Assembly (NCBI GenBank): GCA_023079485.1
Contig: CM041085.1
Span: 35,697,121 to 35,761,120, forward strand
Source of the DNA: Archilochus colubris
Taxonomy: Eukaryota; Chordata; Aves; Apodiformes; Trochilidae
Direction of reading: 5' to 3'
DNA: 64,000 nucleotides
In this document: in pieces, positions 1 through 11,460 of the stretch
Layout of the letters: the number at the start of each line of letters is the position of its first letter
Position numbering within the stretch: the stretch's first letter is position 1
Translations under genes and position numbers: made by a program
Notes under the pieces: generated by a model
Told to the model about the DNA's origin: nothing
Database searches by the model: none
Seen by the model: the letters and a program-made list of their open reading frames with translations, nothing else

Positions 1-3000
1 TTTTCAGGAGCAAAAAATAAAAAAATTTAAAAAAAGTTTACTCAGTAATTTTAAGGCATGACTACATCTTTAAGTAGTACTTGTTAACCTTACTGAATAA
101 ATTGCATAAGTGCTCTTCTAGGTTTTCAAAGCTTTTAGGTGTTTAATTCCAGCAAAGCTATAAGAGAGTAAAAAAGATTCCATCCTGCTTATGATTTTGA
201 TTGTTCACTTGCTATCAAATTAACACTACACAAATGAATGGATAGCAAAAGAATTGCATGTTCAGCACTGAATGTACACTTTGAAAATGGTATTTTCCTT
301 CTCCCCAACATTCAGAATGCTAATATATAGAAAACTAAATCTTAACCTAAAGCTCCAGCCTCAGGCTGTGTCTTCAGAGAAAGCAATTACAATCTTCTAG
401 TAAATTGATATATGTTAAATACAAGTTAAAAGGAGAAAAGAGAGAAAGTGGGAGCCCAGTTTAAAGCTTCAAAGAATTTCTTGTTCAGTTAACTACTTTT
501 AACATATTTATTACTTTGGGGAGGAATTTCTCCCTTGTATTTCAAAATTTCAAGAATTATTTCCTACCTTTCTACGTGATTTCTATTTTTTCTCTCCTAC
601 TAGGGGATTAAAATAAATCACTGCTGGACTTTTTCCAATGGATTTTAGACTTAACTGTATTGCAAACAAATGCTACCAGTTATTCTCTCTACACAGCTCA
701 TTGGTTTTCTTTTTCTAGATTCATACTATGCAGTCTCACAGACAAAAGGCCAACATCCTTACTTGCTCCACCCTATTCTTACTTTATTCTCCCAGTGCAT
801 CTGAATGAAAATATTTCATTGTATGAAAAAGACAATTTTACATTACAACAGAATTTTTTTAAAAAAATCATAAATCCTCAGAATAGAAATTTATCCTGCA
901 GTTGAATTTTTTTAAAATGAAAAAGGTCTTAACCAATGAGGTATCCTTTTTAGGTTCCCAACTCGTATCAAAGAAATTTGCATACTTTTGAAAAAAAATC
1001 ACCTCTTTACTGAAAATAAACAAGAAAGACTTCAGCTAAAAGAATCTTCTAGAACGTCATATGTGTCTGTAAAGAGATGGTTATAGGAAAAGTGCCTCTC
1101 AGATTCAGTGGTACTGTGTACTTAAGTACATCTCCCACTTCGTTTAATTTGCAGCCAGTAGGCTGATATAAACCCAATTGTCCTTCTATGTTTGCTTTTT
1201 CTAGTAAACTGTTTGTTTTGATGACAAGTAGCAGTGCAAAATACAGGGTTGATAAGGAATTCAAACTTATGCTAGCCTGTGTCTATATCCTGTTTACATA
1301 CTCCCCTTTTAACTCTTGTGAAAGTTGACACAGCTGCAAGGAAGATATTATATAGTTCATTATATCTTAAAAGACCTTGCCTGGCTAGATCAGTTCAACC
1401 TGGCAGTACTTCTGAAAAACAGCTTTATGGATAAGGACTTCAAAGTCAAGTTCTCATGCACATTTCCATTCCAAGAACCTTAATGAAGCACCACTAGAGC
1501 AGCTTTCGTGTTTCTTTTCTGTTATTTCATTTTTCCATAGTTTATGACTGACCACTTGAACAACTACAGGGCATTTAAAATTCATAATTGCATAATATCA
1601 GTGATGAAGTTCTTGTGTGACATTGTGGGCAGAATACAAGAGCTTTAAAAGGCTTTGCAGTTAAAACAGGGACAAGATTTGGATTAGAAGCAACTCAAAA
1701 GCAAGATATGCTGTTATTCCTCGAAGCACATCTTTTGCACATTTCTCTTGTCACCACTGAAAATCCACTCTAAATTATGAGCACATGCATGATTTTGCAT
1801 TCCCACCTTTTATTGCCCATTGATATCAGAGAACAAGACTGATACTTCAACAGTGGCCAAAGGGATTGGCTCACTCCATTTTGTCTAACCTTAATATTCT
1901 GTTTAACTTCAGTTAGCTACCCCTTTTACTTTGGTATTATTGTTTGTTTTTCTTTGTCTTGTTTACCACTTCTTTTAGCTTTGAATTTCCCAAAGGGATT
2001 GATTAGCAATGGGGAAAATTACTACTTTATTGCCTTGCAAGATTTAGAAATAGCAGTTACAAAAAGTTCCTTTTCCAGATGCTGTTCTGAAGCCAAGTCG
2101 GAAACAAAACTCAAAGTGTCTTTCTTCAGCAATATCATTTGTGAGCTCTCCAGCAAGCAAGTTCCTATAAAATTCAAAGTAAGGGCAACATTTTAATTTT
2201 TTTCTGGGGGATTGCATTGTGCCCAAACAGGGACTTTAATTTGCTTTTCATGTCTCAAAAACTCCATGTCTGTACACATTTTACACTAACTGCTTCAGGC
2301 TGCCTCTCTGCCACTTTGTGTGCTGCCTGGTCTGTCACCTTTGTTGCCAAATCCACTCTTCCACTATGTTTATAAAGCTCAGTAGCCTTCTTCATTTCAT
2401 CACATCACAGAGGGCAGGAAATTTTTTTCTTTGCATTAAAACAATTAGATATATCCGTACAGCCCTTCATAGTATCTGCAGATATACTGATGAGCTGCAT
2501 ACTGGTATATGCAATTATTTCTTCTTATAGCATTAATAATATTCAATTTATCATTTTCCTACAGTGATGACTTTTTTAGCATATCTTAATATGTATATGT
2601 AGCTTCCTGCTCTCTTTCAAACATCTCAGTGTTTTTTATTTGAATTTCCCGATACGTTCACATCTCTTCAGGTGTAATTTCAGTCATGGTTTCAGAGATT
2701 TTTAAAAAGCAACAGATCTTGCAATATCTTTCAGGTTCTTAAACAAAACTGGATCTTGGGGAGGAGGAATGTATGGACTCTCCAAGAATCAAGAGATGCA
2801 TCTCCTGCAATAGTTTGGGAGCTCTAATAGGACCTAAAGGGATACTGTAGGTACAGGGATTCTAACACTGTATGTTCACTCTCACAGTTTCCATGTGACT
2901 TAAACGGACCCAAATTTCAAAACAACTTCTATTGTATGAAATTTTGAATATGAGAATGTGCTTAGTGAAGGATCTCTGGTCAGTGAATGCACTGTCAAGA

Positions 3001-5849
3001 TAAAAAAATAAAACAACATGTGGCCTAAAGAGCAACCTGGGAGGGATGGATACCAAGGTGTTAAATATTCTCAACAAATTAGAATGGGCAGGAGTAATGT
3101 CCTGTAAATACCTCAGCTACTGGACTCAGAAAGCCCCACAGATAGACTATGTTGCTTCAGAATAAATCCCTGATACTTTTTGGCACTTTTCCTAGAGAAG
3201 GAAAAGAGTAAATAAAATGGGCAAGAGATTAATCTCTCAGGCTAGCAACACAGCAGTTTTTATTTACTTGCTAGAATCATTTTCATTCTCAAAATAGTAC
3301 AGTAGCATGTAAAGTGCCTATTGGAAACAGATGCTGGCCTGTGTTCTTTACTCAAGCCACTCCTGAGAACTGTCTGGGAGATTGCTAGGTTGGAGCAGAT
3401 CAAACCTAAGCCAGGGAGTACGATAGCAACAAAACCACACAGATGACTGCTTAAAAGTGCTTAAGTCCTTGCCATGACCCTGTTTCATTCACCTGTAAAT
3501 ATGCAAGCTAGGTGACCAATACTGTTGCACTGAAGTCTTCTTACTGAAAGCAGCAGCAGCAAAACTGTCACTTCTTATTCTATCATACAGCATGATCCTT
3601 GTGTGCCTGCTACGATGCTTATACAAGATTCAGCAGGACTCAGCTCCAGTATCAAAGTCAGGCTGAAGAGTCTTTGGACTTTTTATTTCTTGGCACAAAC
3701 TTCACCTCTCTCTATAGAAGCACTAGTTGGGATCCCACTTTTCACATGCCAAGGCAAGTGCTACTTTTCAAATGAGAATTTAAGTCATACAGTCTAAGGA
3801 AGATCTGGCACAGAAACCATAAATGTAACGACAGAAGCTGAGTTTGACAGAGAACATCCTTGTTAGAACATTATCCATAGAACTGCAGAAGTTAGATTTG
3901 AAGCCGATCTCAGTATATAACCCTGCCCACAAACCAAAAAAAAAACAACAACCCAAACAGACAAAAAACCCCAAAACAAACAAACAAAAAAACAAATAAA
4001 GACCATTTCTATAGCCCCATCTGATTTTACTCTGCATTGAAAAAATAGAGGGACCTTATTCTGTGGTTTTTTTTAGTCCAATATCAGGAAGGACGGGTAA
4101 AGACACTTTGTATGACCATAAAGACACAGAGTATATCAGGTCACAGAGAGAAATTTGTAAAAGATTCTCATCTTATTCTCAGATGTAAAGCTGAGTGTCC
4201 CAGCAGTCCACATCACTCTAGGATCTGGCAAAAAAAGGACCTACTACCTAGTTTCTTCTTCAAATGCTGAAAAGTATTACAATCCATGTTTTTCTTTCCT
4301 CAGAATTTTGGCATTCGCTGTGTTAGAACTTTACCTTACTATGTTGAGTCAGAGCTAACTTAATATGAGTACTCAGGCAAGAAGTTGTTTCAGATCTGAA
4401 AATAGTAGTGGGAATCTAGGCCATAGAAGAAAATAAAATCCATGAGAAGAGAGACACTAAACTGAGAAGATCAAGTATTCCACTACAGATAAGTGCAACT
4501 GATGTTCTACAGATTTTTTTGCCTTCGTAAGCGTTACTATGTACATAACCACTAGTGGCAGAGTTGCAGTGGTGAAGCTTTGCCTATTCAAAACAATTCT
4601 ATGGTATCTAAAACACAGCCACATGTGTTCTCATATGAAGGTATTTCTACCCTGCTCACCTCAGTTACATTACTTATTTTAGATATATGGTAAAATTTAT
4701 GACCCTTATACTCAATCAGTAGTGGAAGTTACATGAAATTATTTCAGTCAGAAACTGAAGGGAAATTCAATACTGTAAACTCATTCAACTGAAAACACGA
4801 ATTTCATACTATATGGCAAAATATATTACAATGAGATTTGCAGCACGTCTTTTATTTAGTTTTAGCACTACTATGCAAGTATACTCTTCAATAAGTGCAA
4901 CAATTTAACTTTGGCCTGTTTCAGAAATAAAATGTTTCTATTCTTAGGAAACTTCCCTGTCATGTTCAGTACCTGTATCCTAACTTTTACCACCTCTGCC
5001 CTTTGGAAATTCCTGTAGTGTCTCCAATTATTTTGACCTCCCTGTGGGTAAGGTATGGCTTGTGGTTCTCCAATTTTTGTCACAAGATAGTGAGAAAGAA
5101 GTGCTGGGAAGGCGAGCACTATTTTAACAAGAGTTTTCCACAGGAATTAAATTATGCATGTTCTGGCAAAACTGGCAACATTTTAGATATACTGAATGTA
5201 CAATATGCATCATTTGGGGGACATCTTTCCCATCTATAGATCCGAATTTCTTCTACTCTAAATTCCCTTATTCCTTATATTATAACCACTCAGCTACAAC
5301 AATGTTAAATGTTTCATACAGGAAAGTATTCAGTAACTATTCATGCAGTTATCACCACTGAAAGCTTTTAGGCAAAAGTTTAGAGCTCTTAACCTATACA
5401 GAATCATTGTATCCCATTACAACTTGTGAGTAACAAAATATTAATATAAAATAAAATAAAAATAAACTGTCTTGGTGGTTTCATTCTTGAAACAAACTTC
5501 TGTGTGCATTCTCCAGAATCACTTGGAGTCAAAGGCAGTTCATCAGGATTTTGTGACATTACTTCTGCCTATAACTTCACATGTAATCTCTTTGTAAGGC
5601 ATCTTTTTAAGCTTACATTTCTCGTAATGTTTCTGGGCTGCATGTTCTCCAGATTTAGAAAATGCCTTTAAGAACACTGCTGTCCATCCACAGGTACTAC
5701 TCTGTAGTCTAGGCCTGCATGCTGAGTAGAGCAAGATCTAAAAATGCACCAGGATATATTTCCAGTGCTTATATGCACTCTTTATGTTGCCTGTCTTCAA
5801 TAATAGATTCCTTAGCATAGACTTGTGGTCAAATATTGGCGATTATGTT
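1..5849. other. Intronic DNA, no gene seen
   Basis: AT-rich unique-looking sequence. Its open frames are short, overlap on both strands and have no recognisable domain. The only local structure seen is an A/C-rich tract near 3931-3999. Ancient, unrecognisable repeats cannot be excluded. Confidence 0.6.
3931..3999. repeat. A/C-rich low-complexity tract (CAAA-like)
   Basis: Runs of A interrupted by C, with repeated CAAA units. The long poly-Phe/Leu/Gly/Cys-looking minus-strand frame over it is a product of this composition and not a protein. Confidence 0.75.
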
Positions 5850-6812
5850 ACCTGGGCCTAGTTCTGTTTGATATTTTTATAGATGATTTAGATGAGGGGA
5901 TTGAGTCCATCATCAGCAAATTTGCAGATGACACTAAGCTGAGGGGGGAGTGTGGATCAGCTGGAAGGCAGGAGGGCTCTGCAGAGGGACCTGGACAGAC
6001 TGGAGAGTTGGGCTGATTCCAACAGGATGAGGTTCAACACAGCCAAGTGCCGGGTCCTGCACTTTGGCCACAACAACCCCATGCAGCTCTACAGGCTGGG
6101 GACAGAGTGGCTGAGAGCAACCAGGCAGAAAGGGACCTGGGAGTCTGGATTGACAGGAAGCTGAACATGAGCCAGCAGTGTGCCCAGGTGGCCAAGAAGG
6201 CCAATGGCATCCTGGCCTGTATCCGGAACAGCGTCGCCAGCAGGTCCAAGGAAGTGATTCTGCCCCTGTACTCAGCACTGGTGAGGCCACACCTCGAGTC
6301 CTGTGTCCAGTTCTGGGCCCCTTAGTTCATGAAGGATATCGAGGTCCTGGAACGGGTCCAAAGGAGGGCAACCAGGCTGGTGAAGGGACTCCAGCACAAG
6401 TCCTGTGAGGTGAGGCTGAGGAAACTGAGGCTGTTCAGCCTAAAGAAGAGGAGGCTCAGGGGAGACCTCATCACTCTCTACAACTCCCTGAAAGGAGTTT
6501 GTAGCCAGGTGGGGGTTGGTCTCTTTTCCCAGGCAACCCTCAGCAAGACAAGAGGGCATGGTCTTAAGTTGTGCCAGAGGAGGTTTAGGTTGGATATTAG
6601 AAAGAATTTCTTTACGGAGAGGGTGATCAGGCTTTGGAATGGGCTGCCCAGGGAAGTAGTGGATTCTCCATCCCTGGAGATATTTAAAAAGAGACTGGAT
6701 GTGGCACTCAGTGCCATGGTCTGGTAACTGCAGTGGTAGTGGTTCAAGGGTTGGACTTAATGATCTCTGAGGTCCCTTCCAACCCAGCCAATTCTATGAT
6801 TCTGTGATTCTG
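5850..6812 (+). mobile_element. CR1 LINE, 5'-truncated, with broken reverse transcriptase frame
   Basis: The copy starts inside the ORF2 reverse transcriptase, just before the FADD box (SKFADDTKL), and runs through the C-terminal domain ([32 protein letters not shown]) to the CR1 3' tail, TTCCAACCCAGCCAATTC followed by ATTCTATG-like octamers. Compared with the longer copy at 9690-11460 it has an extra base near 5942 that shifts frame, a lost base near 6115 that restores it, and a TAG stop at 6323-6325. The last segment stays open from 6329 to 6727. The two copies are very similar and clearly from the same or sister subfamilies. It cannot encode a working polymerase. Insertion orientation is opposite to the host gene. 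Confidence 0.95.
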
Positions 6813-9689
6813 GAAAGGACAGAAATACATTCTTCCAGAAACTATGTCATTTAGAAAAGTTCCCTAGCAAACACGAAACAAAATTATAAGGAACACTATT
6901 AATGCAGATATTTCTTCAAATAAGATTGATTCTCCAAGATTGCAAAGGTTCAATAAAAAAGAGGAGCTATTTTCAATCTGCCTTTCGTAAGTGACAATAA
7001 TACGGAAGTGGGTACTTTTAACATAGGCTGGCTTTACAAAGTTTTGAGTTCATTCTTTCTTAATTAAACAGACTAGCTAAAAAATAAGACTAAGCTATTA
7101 AGAACTTAAATTCTGATACTTAGCATATCCTTTTCTTCTTCCAAAATAAATACATTCAGCTCACATATGGAATTCTTAGAAATTCTGCTTTTGGTTGAGT
7201 ATTGTTCTCTCTAACTTTGACTCTGAATTTCAGTGGAAGCAGACAATAGGGAAGGTTGGATATTTTTTGAGAAATTTCTCTCAAGAAATTTGAGAAATTT
7301 CTCACTGTCCGATGAGGAAAAAGTTAGAAATAAAAGCGCTTTTTTTGTTAATATTTATTTACATACACCTCATATTAGTTGGTTGTGAGTAGATCTTTCC
7401 TCAGATATGGAAAAATTCTAGGTTGGTAAAGCAGCAGAGAGCAAAAGAACCATATAGCAAAATACTTGAACACTCACACCAGGTCTATAGCAATCTTAAC
7501 CTACATGCAACATAGGGTTTTGAGGGTGCAGAGAGGGCGTTATGCAGAGAGAGTACAAAAAGAATGAGGAACAACAGTTCAGTGTTTAATGGATGAGAAA
7601 TCTGTCTTCATTATATTAGGAATACTGTAAAGATAACAGAAATAGCATGAAAAGGGAGTACAGTTTCTAAATGACAGTCAAGCCTGTCTCAAAATATATA
7701 CCATTTAGTAAGCCCTAAAATCTCTATACAAGATGGTTTCTTCTTACTTTTATGATTCACAGTGTCTGAGCATGAAATGACTCAAAAATGGTTTTACAAC
7801 CAGAAATCTAACAGGTTAACAAGTTACTGAATGTGAAACAAACATAAGAAAGCTGACTCAAATTACAAAATCTGAAAGACATTAATAGGGCATTAATCAT
7901 GACATTCAGAGTTCTATTTCAATAGCCTGTGAAGCCAACCACCAAATCCCTAAGAATAAAAGGATATTTTTCAAGACTACAGTGTGCAAAACAAATGCAT
8001 TTAGAAATTGTACTGTTTATACTTCTCCTTTCCTCCCATTTTTCAACAGTGATGGAAAAAATGGAAACTAAAGCATTGTGATTCTGATTTCTTTAGAGTT
8101 CATAAAGCCATCAAAAGACATTCTGTATTTCTTTTTTTTTCTTGGCTTAGAATGAGCACACTGTCGCTTTACTTCTGCAAAATAGATTTTTGCCTTGGAC
8201 TTTCATCTTTCATTTCATAGAAAGAAGGCACCCTTGTCTTTGATGTCACTCCTCAAAAAGACTGCTATTTGCATTGAAGTCTATTACTTTATTTCTGATT
8301 AAAGATGTGACATTTAATCAAAAGACAGTAAATCTAACTCAGAAGACATTGAGCTGACTTAAAAAATGCTCTGATTAGAAATTGTCCATTACAGAACCAA
8401 GAAAACACTAAGGATTACTGGTGATTTGCTTACATATTCTGAATGTAGTCCTAATCCTCAATTCAAAACTGAATCCACTATTAATAAGTGAGGAGGAGAA
8501 ACTTAACTGTTCAAGGAAAGTTATAAAACTCAGTGATATTTTCATGCTCATTGTAGAAAGACCTATTTTTTCATAGTTACCTGGCTAAGAGATTTACCCC
8601 CAATCTCTCTACTAAATTTGGTGGGGGCTACTATCTATACTAATAGCCAGTACATAAGCATTATCATATGGATAAAGAATAATTGGATATGTAGGGCTAC
8701 GTCAGATGAAGGGAAGAGACAAACATAGGAGAAAGAAATCTCAGAAATACAGGAGAATTTGTTTAACTATAAGAATATCAGAATATCAGCTTTTTATTAA
8801 TATGAAAACAGTTTTTGCCAGTTTTCTGGTTACAAAGTTTCAACATCAAGTCAAATTCCAGAATTTCTAGCTCACATCTATGGGTGAAGAACCAAATGGT
8901 GTAGAATACTCTTCATTACAATAATTCTGAATTATTTTTCCAATTTTTCTTTTATTTAATGATTATGGTACATTATATATATTTTTTAATTTCCCCACAT
9001 TTTCATTACTTGAATTTTGTATGAAGTGATAAAATATTAAAATATTTTCTGCTTACAACATGCATTAAAACTCATCTCACAGAACTCCACCAAAGCTTTT
9101 CCAAGTGACAAATAGCAACAGGTAGGTAAGCAATAGTAGGTAAAATGCACTATAGAAAAGAATACGAAAGTAGGAAAAAAACAGTCTATTGTCTATTCAT
9201 ACAGTAAAGAACTTATCTGTGCTAAATGCCAAAGGAATCACCATGGTAATTGTCAAAAATATTTGCCAGATTGAGCTTTAAATCAATGTCTTCTACATTC
9301 TGTATAAACAGCTGTGGACCAGATAAGCCCCATCCTCCTCCTATTCGGTGGCAAAATAAAACTTTCCTTAGTTCTCTGTGCTCATCTGAAAACCCAAACG
9401 TGTATTTCAAAGTTGTTCTTACAGATCTGTTTATGCCTCAGTTTCTTTTATTTTTCTTAATTTTTCTGGAGATACAGAAATTTTTAAATACCCTCTGTTT
9501 CTTAATACGTCTGGAATTATTTAAAAAAGGTGTTTTCACATTCTATTCTTACATACAAATAGAAAAGAAATGTGAGTAAATATTTTTATTACTGAGGTAT
9601 TTTCTGAAGTTTTTAAGGACCAATTCCTAAAAAAACCACAACCTGCTGAAAGAACAAAATCATGCTGGAAGCAACAGCAAAATTTTCCT
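6813..9689. other. Intronic DNA between two CR1 copies
   Basis: AT-rich unique-looking DNA with no gene or recognisable element. It contains one small palindromic cluster at 7269-7303, listed separately. Confidence 0.6.
7269..7303. repeat. Repeated palindrome GAGAAATTTCTC
   Basis: The 12-bp perfect palindrome occurs at 7269-7280 and again at 7292-7303, separated by TCAAGAAATTT, which resembles the palindrome core. The whole block can fold on itself. No function is known to me. Confidence 0.8.
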
Positions 9690-11460
9690 AAAGCAGTCGC
9701 TACCTCATTCTATTGGGTAATGCCACATCCTCTTCTGCAAAAGATGAAGAAAAGGCTGAGGTATTTAACACCTTCTTTACCTCAGTTTTCAGCGGAAAGA
9801 CAGGTTACCCTGAAGATGGATGTCTTCTGGAGCTCACAGAAAGTGACATGAATCTAAACAGCCCCCCTGTAATCCTGAAGGACACAGTCAGTGACCTACT
9901 GAGATGCTTGGATCCCCACAAGTCTCTGGGACCAGATGGGATCCACGCAAGGGTAATGAAGGAGCTGGCAGAAGAGCTTGCCAAGCCTCTCTCTATCATC
10001 TACCAACAGTCCTGGCTCACTGGGGACATCCCAGATGATTGGAAGTTGGCGAATGTCACGCCAATCCACAAAAAGGGCTGGAAAGAAGACCCAGGAAACT
10101 ACAGGCCCGTCAGCCTGACTTCAGTGCCTGGCAGGGTCATGGAACAGATCATCCTCAGTGCAATCACACAGCACCTGCAGGATGGGCAAGGGATCAGACC
10201 CAGCCAGCATGGCTTTAGAAAGGGCAGGTCCTGTCTGACCAACCTGATCTCCTTTTATGATCAGGTGACCCGTCTGGTGGATGAGGGGAAGGTGGTGGAT
10301 GTGGTCTACCTGGACTTCAGCAAAGCCTTTGACACCGTCTCCCACAGCATCCTCCTGAAAAAGCTGTCAGCCCACAGCTTGGACAGGAGCACCCTGTGCT
10401 GGGTTAGGAACTGGCTGGAGGGCCGGGCCCGGAGAGTGGTGGTGAACGGGGCTGCATCCAGTTGGCAGCCGGTCACTAGTGGTGTCCCCCAGGGATCAGT
10501 GTTGGGCCCAGTTCTGTTCAATATCTTCACTGATGATCTAGATGAGGGGATTGAGTCCATCATCAGCAAATTCGCAGACGACACTAAGCTGGGGGGAAGT
10601 GTCGATCAACTGGAAGGCAGGGGGGCTCTGCAGAGGGACCTGGACAGACTGGAGAGTTGGGCTGATTCCAATGGGATGAGGTTCAACACGGCCAAGTGCC
10701 GGGTCCTGCACTTTGGCCACAACAACCCCATGCAGTGCTACAGGCTGGGGACAGAGTGGTTGGAGAGCAGCCAGGCAGAAAGGGACCTGGGAGTCTGGAT
10801 TGACAGGAAGCTGAACATGAGCCAGCAGTGTGCCCAGGTGGCCAAGAAAGCCAATGGCATCCTGGCCTGTATCTGGAACAGCATGGCCAACAGGTCCAAG
10901 GAAGTGATTCTGCCCCTATACTCAGCCCTGGTGAGGCCACACCTCGTGTACTGTGTCCAGTTCTGGGCCCCCCAGTTCAGGAAGGATATTGAGGTCCTGG
11001 AGCAGGTCCAAAGGAGGGCAACCAGGCTGGTGAAGGGACTCAAGCACAGACCCTATGAGGAGAGGCTGAGAGACCTGGGGCTGTTCAGCCTGGAGAAGAG
11101 GAGGCTCAGGGGAGACATCATTGCTGTCTACAACTCCCTGAAAGGAGGTTGTAACCGGGTGGACGTTGGTCTCTTTTGCCAAACGACTTTCAACAAGACA
11201 AGAAGGCATGGTCTTAAGTTGTGCCAGGGGAAATTTAGGTTAGATATTAGAAAGAATTTCTTTACGGAGAGGGTGATCAAGCATTGGAATGGGCTGCCCA
11301 GGGAGTAGTGGATTCTCCATCCCTGGAGATATTTAAAAAGAGACTGGATGTGGCACTCAGTGCCATAGTCTAGCAACTGCAACGGTGGTTCAAGGGTTGG
11401 ACTCGATGATCTCTGAGGTCCCTTCCAACCCAGCCAATTCTATGATTCTATGATTCTATG
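9690..11460 (+). mobile_element. CR1 LINE, longest copy in the window, 5'-truncated
   Basis: Non-LTR retrotransposon copy containing the linker and complete reverse transcriptase region of ORF2, the C-terminal domain, a short 3' UTR (TTGGACTCGATGATCTCTGA, then the TTCCAACCCAGCCAATTC block) and three perfect ATTCTATG octamers ending at 11460. That octamer tail is diagnostic of CR1. ORF1 and the endonuclease domain are missing, which is typical of 5' truncation during target-primed reverse transcription. The 5' boundary is approximate: an in-frame TAA lies at 9689-9691 and homology to ORF2 is clear from about 9720. The copy is more intact than the one at 5850-6812 and is probably younger. Confidence 0.95.
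9713..11373 (+). pseudogene. CR1 ORF2 reverse transcriptase fragment, one-base frameshift near the end
   Basis: An open frame of 531 codons (9713-11308) covers the polymerase. Visible motifs are [10 protein letters not shown] (about residue 72), GFRKGRSCL (167), motif [14 protein letters not shown] with catalytic Asp201, [13 protein letters not shown] (257) and motif C FADD at 287-290. All three catalytic aspartates are present. It ends prematurely at WNGLPRE followed by TAG because one A is missing at about 11304. The sister copy at 5850-6812 has the extra A and continues [12 protein letters not shown]. In the shifted frame this copy continues to a TAG at 11371-11373. The frame has no proper start (the apparent first codon is TTG) and lacks the endonuclease, so it is a dead fragment, though its polymerase core is intact. 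Confidence 0.93.

Noticed and set aside
9805..11382. Multiple minus-strand frames of 60-101 codons
   Set aside because: All are antisense shadows of the CR1 reverse transcriptase.
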